Shown here: positions 20,224 through 20,257 of the stretch, piece after piece
Layout: each line of letters starts with the position of its first letter
How positions within the stretch are numbered: the first letter of the stretch is position 1
Source: a virus
IMG/VR virus record: IMGVR_UViG_3300045999_002214
Coordinates: 1-20,257 of that record
Length of the DNA stretch: 20,257 nt
Strand: one strand, 5' to 3'
Translations under genes and position numbers: made by a program
Notes under the pieces: model-generated
What the model was told of the DNA's origin: nothing
The model's input: the letters and a program-made list of their open reading frames with translations, nothing else
Databases searched by the model: none

Positions 20224-20257
20224 ATGGCGACCCTTCGCTCTGACATCATCATCCCCG
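20224..20257 (+). CDS. Start of probable major capsid protein (partial)
   Basis: Only 11 codons are inside the window: MATLRSDIIIP. The next gene after a scaffold is usually the major capsid protein, and an opening of this type (ATLRSDIIIPE-like) is familiar from phage coat proteins. The gene runs off the right edge. Assignment is mostly by position. Confidence 0.62.
   Translation, partial: MATLRSDIIIP

Noticed and set aside
1-20257. CRISPR array, insertion sequence, integrase or attachment site
   Set aside because: I saw no regularly spaced repeats, transposase motifs or recombinase catalytic signature in any frame.
1-20257. HIP1 (GCGATCGC) sites as host evidence
   Set aside because: I found no complete copy while reading; many marine picocyanobacteria and phages lack them, so it neither supports nor rejects the host call.

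Overview
The window looks like part of a double-stranded DNA tailed-phage (or prophage) genome whose host is probably a cyanobacterium, most likely a picocyanobacterium such as Synechococcus or Cyanobium. The phage call rests on a terminase, portal, MuF-type head protein and scaffold in canonical order, plus a Bet/RecT recombination cassette. The host call rests mainly on a small protein at 13957-14277 that resembles the AbrB regulators typical of cyanobacteria, and on the general look of the small proteins. It is an inference, since no photosynthesis gene, tRNA or integration site is present. I saw no integrase, lysis cassette or tail gene, so lifestyle and tail type are undetermined.

The genome is organised around a divergent switch near 7114-7194. 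Leftward (minus strand, 7113 down to about 81) lies an early block. It holds a DEAH-box helicase with a C-terminal zinc ribbon, a VRR-NUC nuclease, a short unknown gene with its own terminator, a secreted RlpA-like protein, and a tightly overlapping operon. That operon encodes a membrane-anchored HTH protein, two small proteins, a RecE-like nuclease, Bet/RecT, an excisionase-like HTH protein, SSB, several tiny phage proteins including a DUF3310 protein, and a dCTP deaminase. Three units of this block start from near-identical sigma70-type promoters, each with a 16-base spacer and each followed by a hairpin at the predicted 5' end of the transcript.

Rightward (plus strand, 7195 to the right edge) a promoter containing a palindrome drives a 45-residue ribbon-helix-helix protein and a large primase-polymerase/VapE-type helicase. 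A repeat-rich intergenic region with two pairs of inverted GTTGGAC repeats and a 30-base pyrimidine tract follows, and is a candidate replication origin. Next come a second RHH-like protein, a small unknown, a phage sliding clamp (DnaN-like) and a ParB-methyltransferase fusion. These lead into packaging and head genes: small and large terminase, an AbrB-like regulator, DUF4055 portal, MuF head protein, several small basic proteins, a scaffold-like coiled-coil protein and the start of a probable major capsid gene at the right edge.

Together the genes suggest a phage that primes its own DNA synthesis and brings its own clamp and helicase, but shows no DNA polymerase here. It may therefore use a host polymerase, or one encoded outside the window. 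Translation appears strongly coupled: many junctions are ATGA or GTGA overlaps, and most early genes have no Shine-Dalgarno sequence, whereas the primase, small terminase and capsid genes do.
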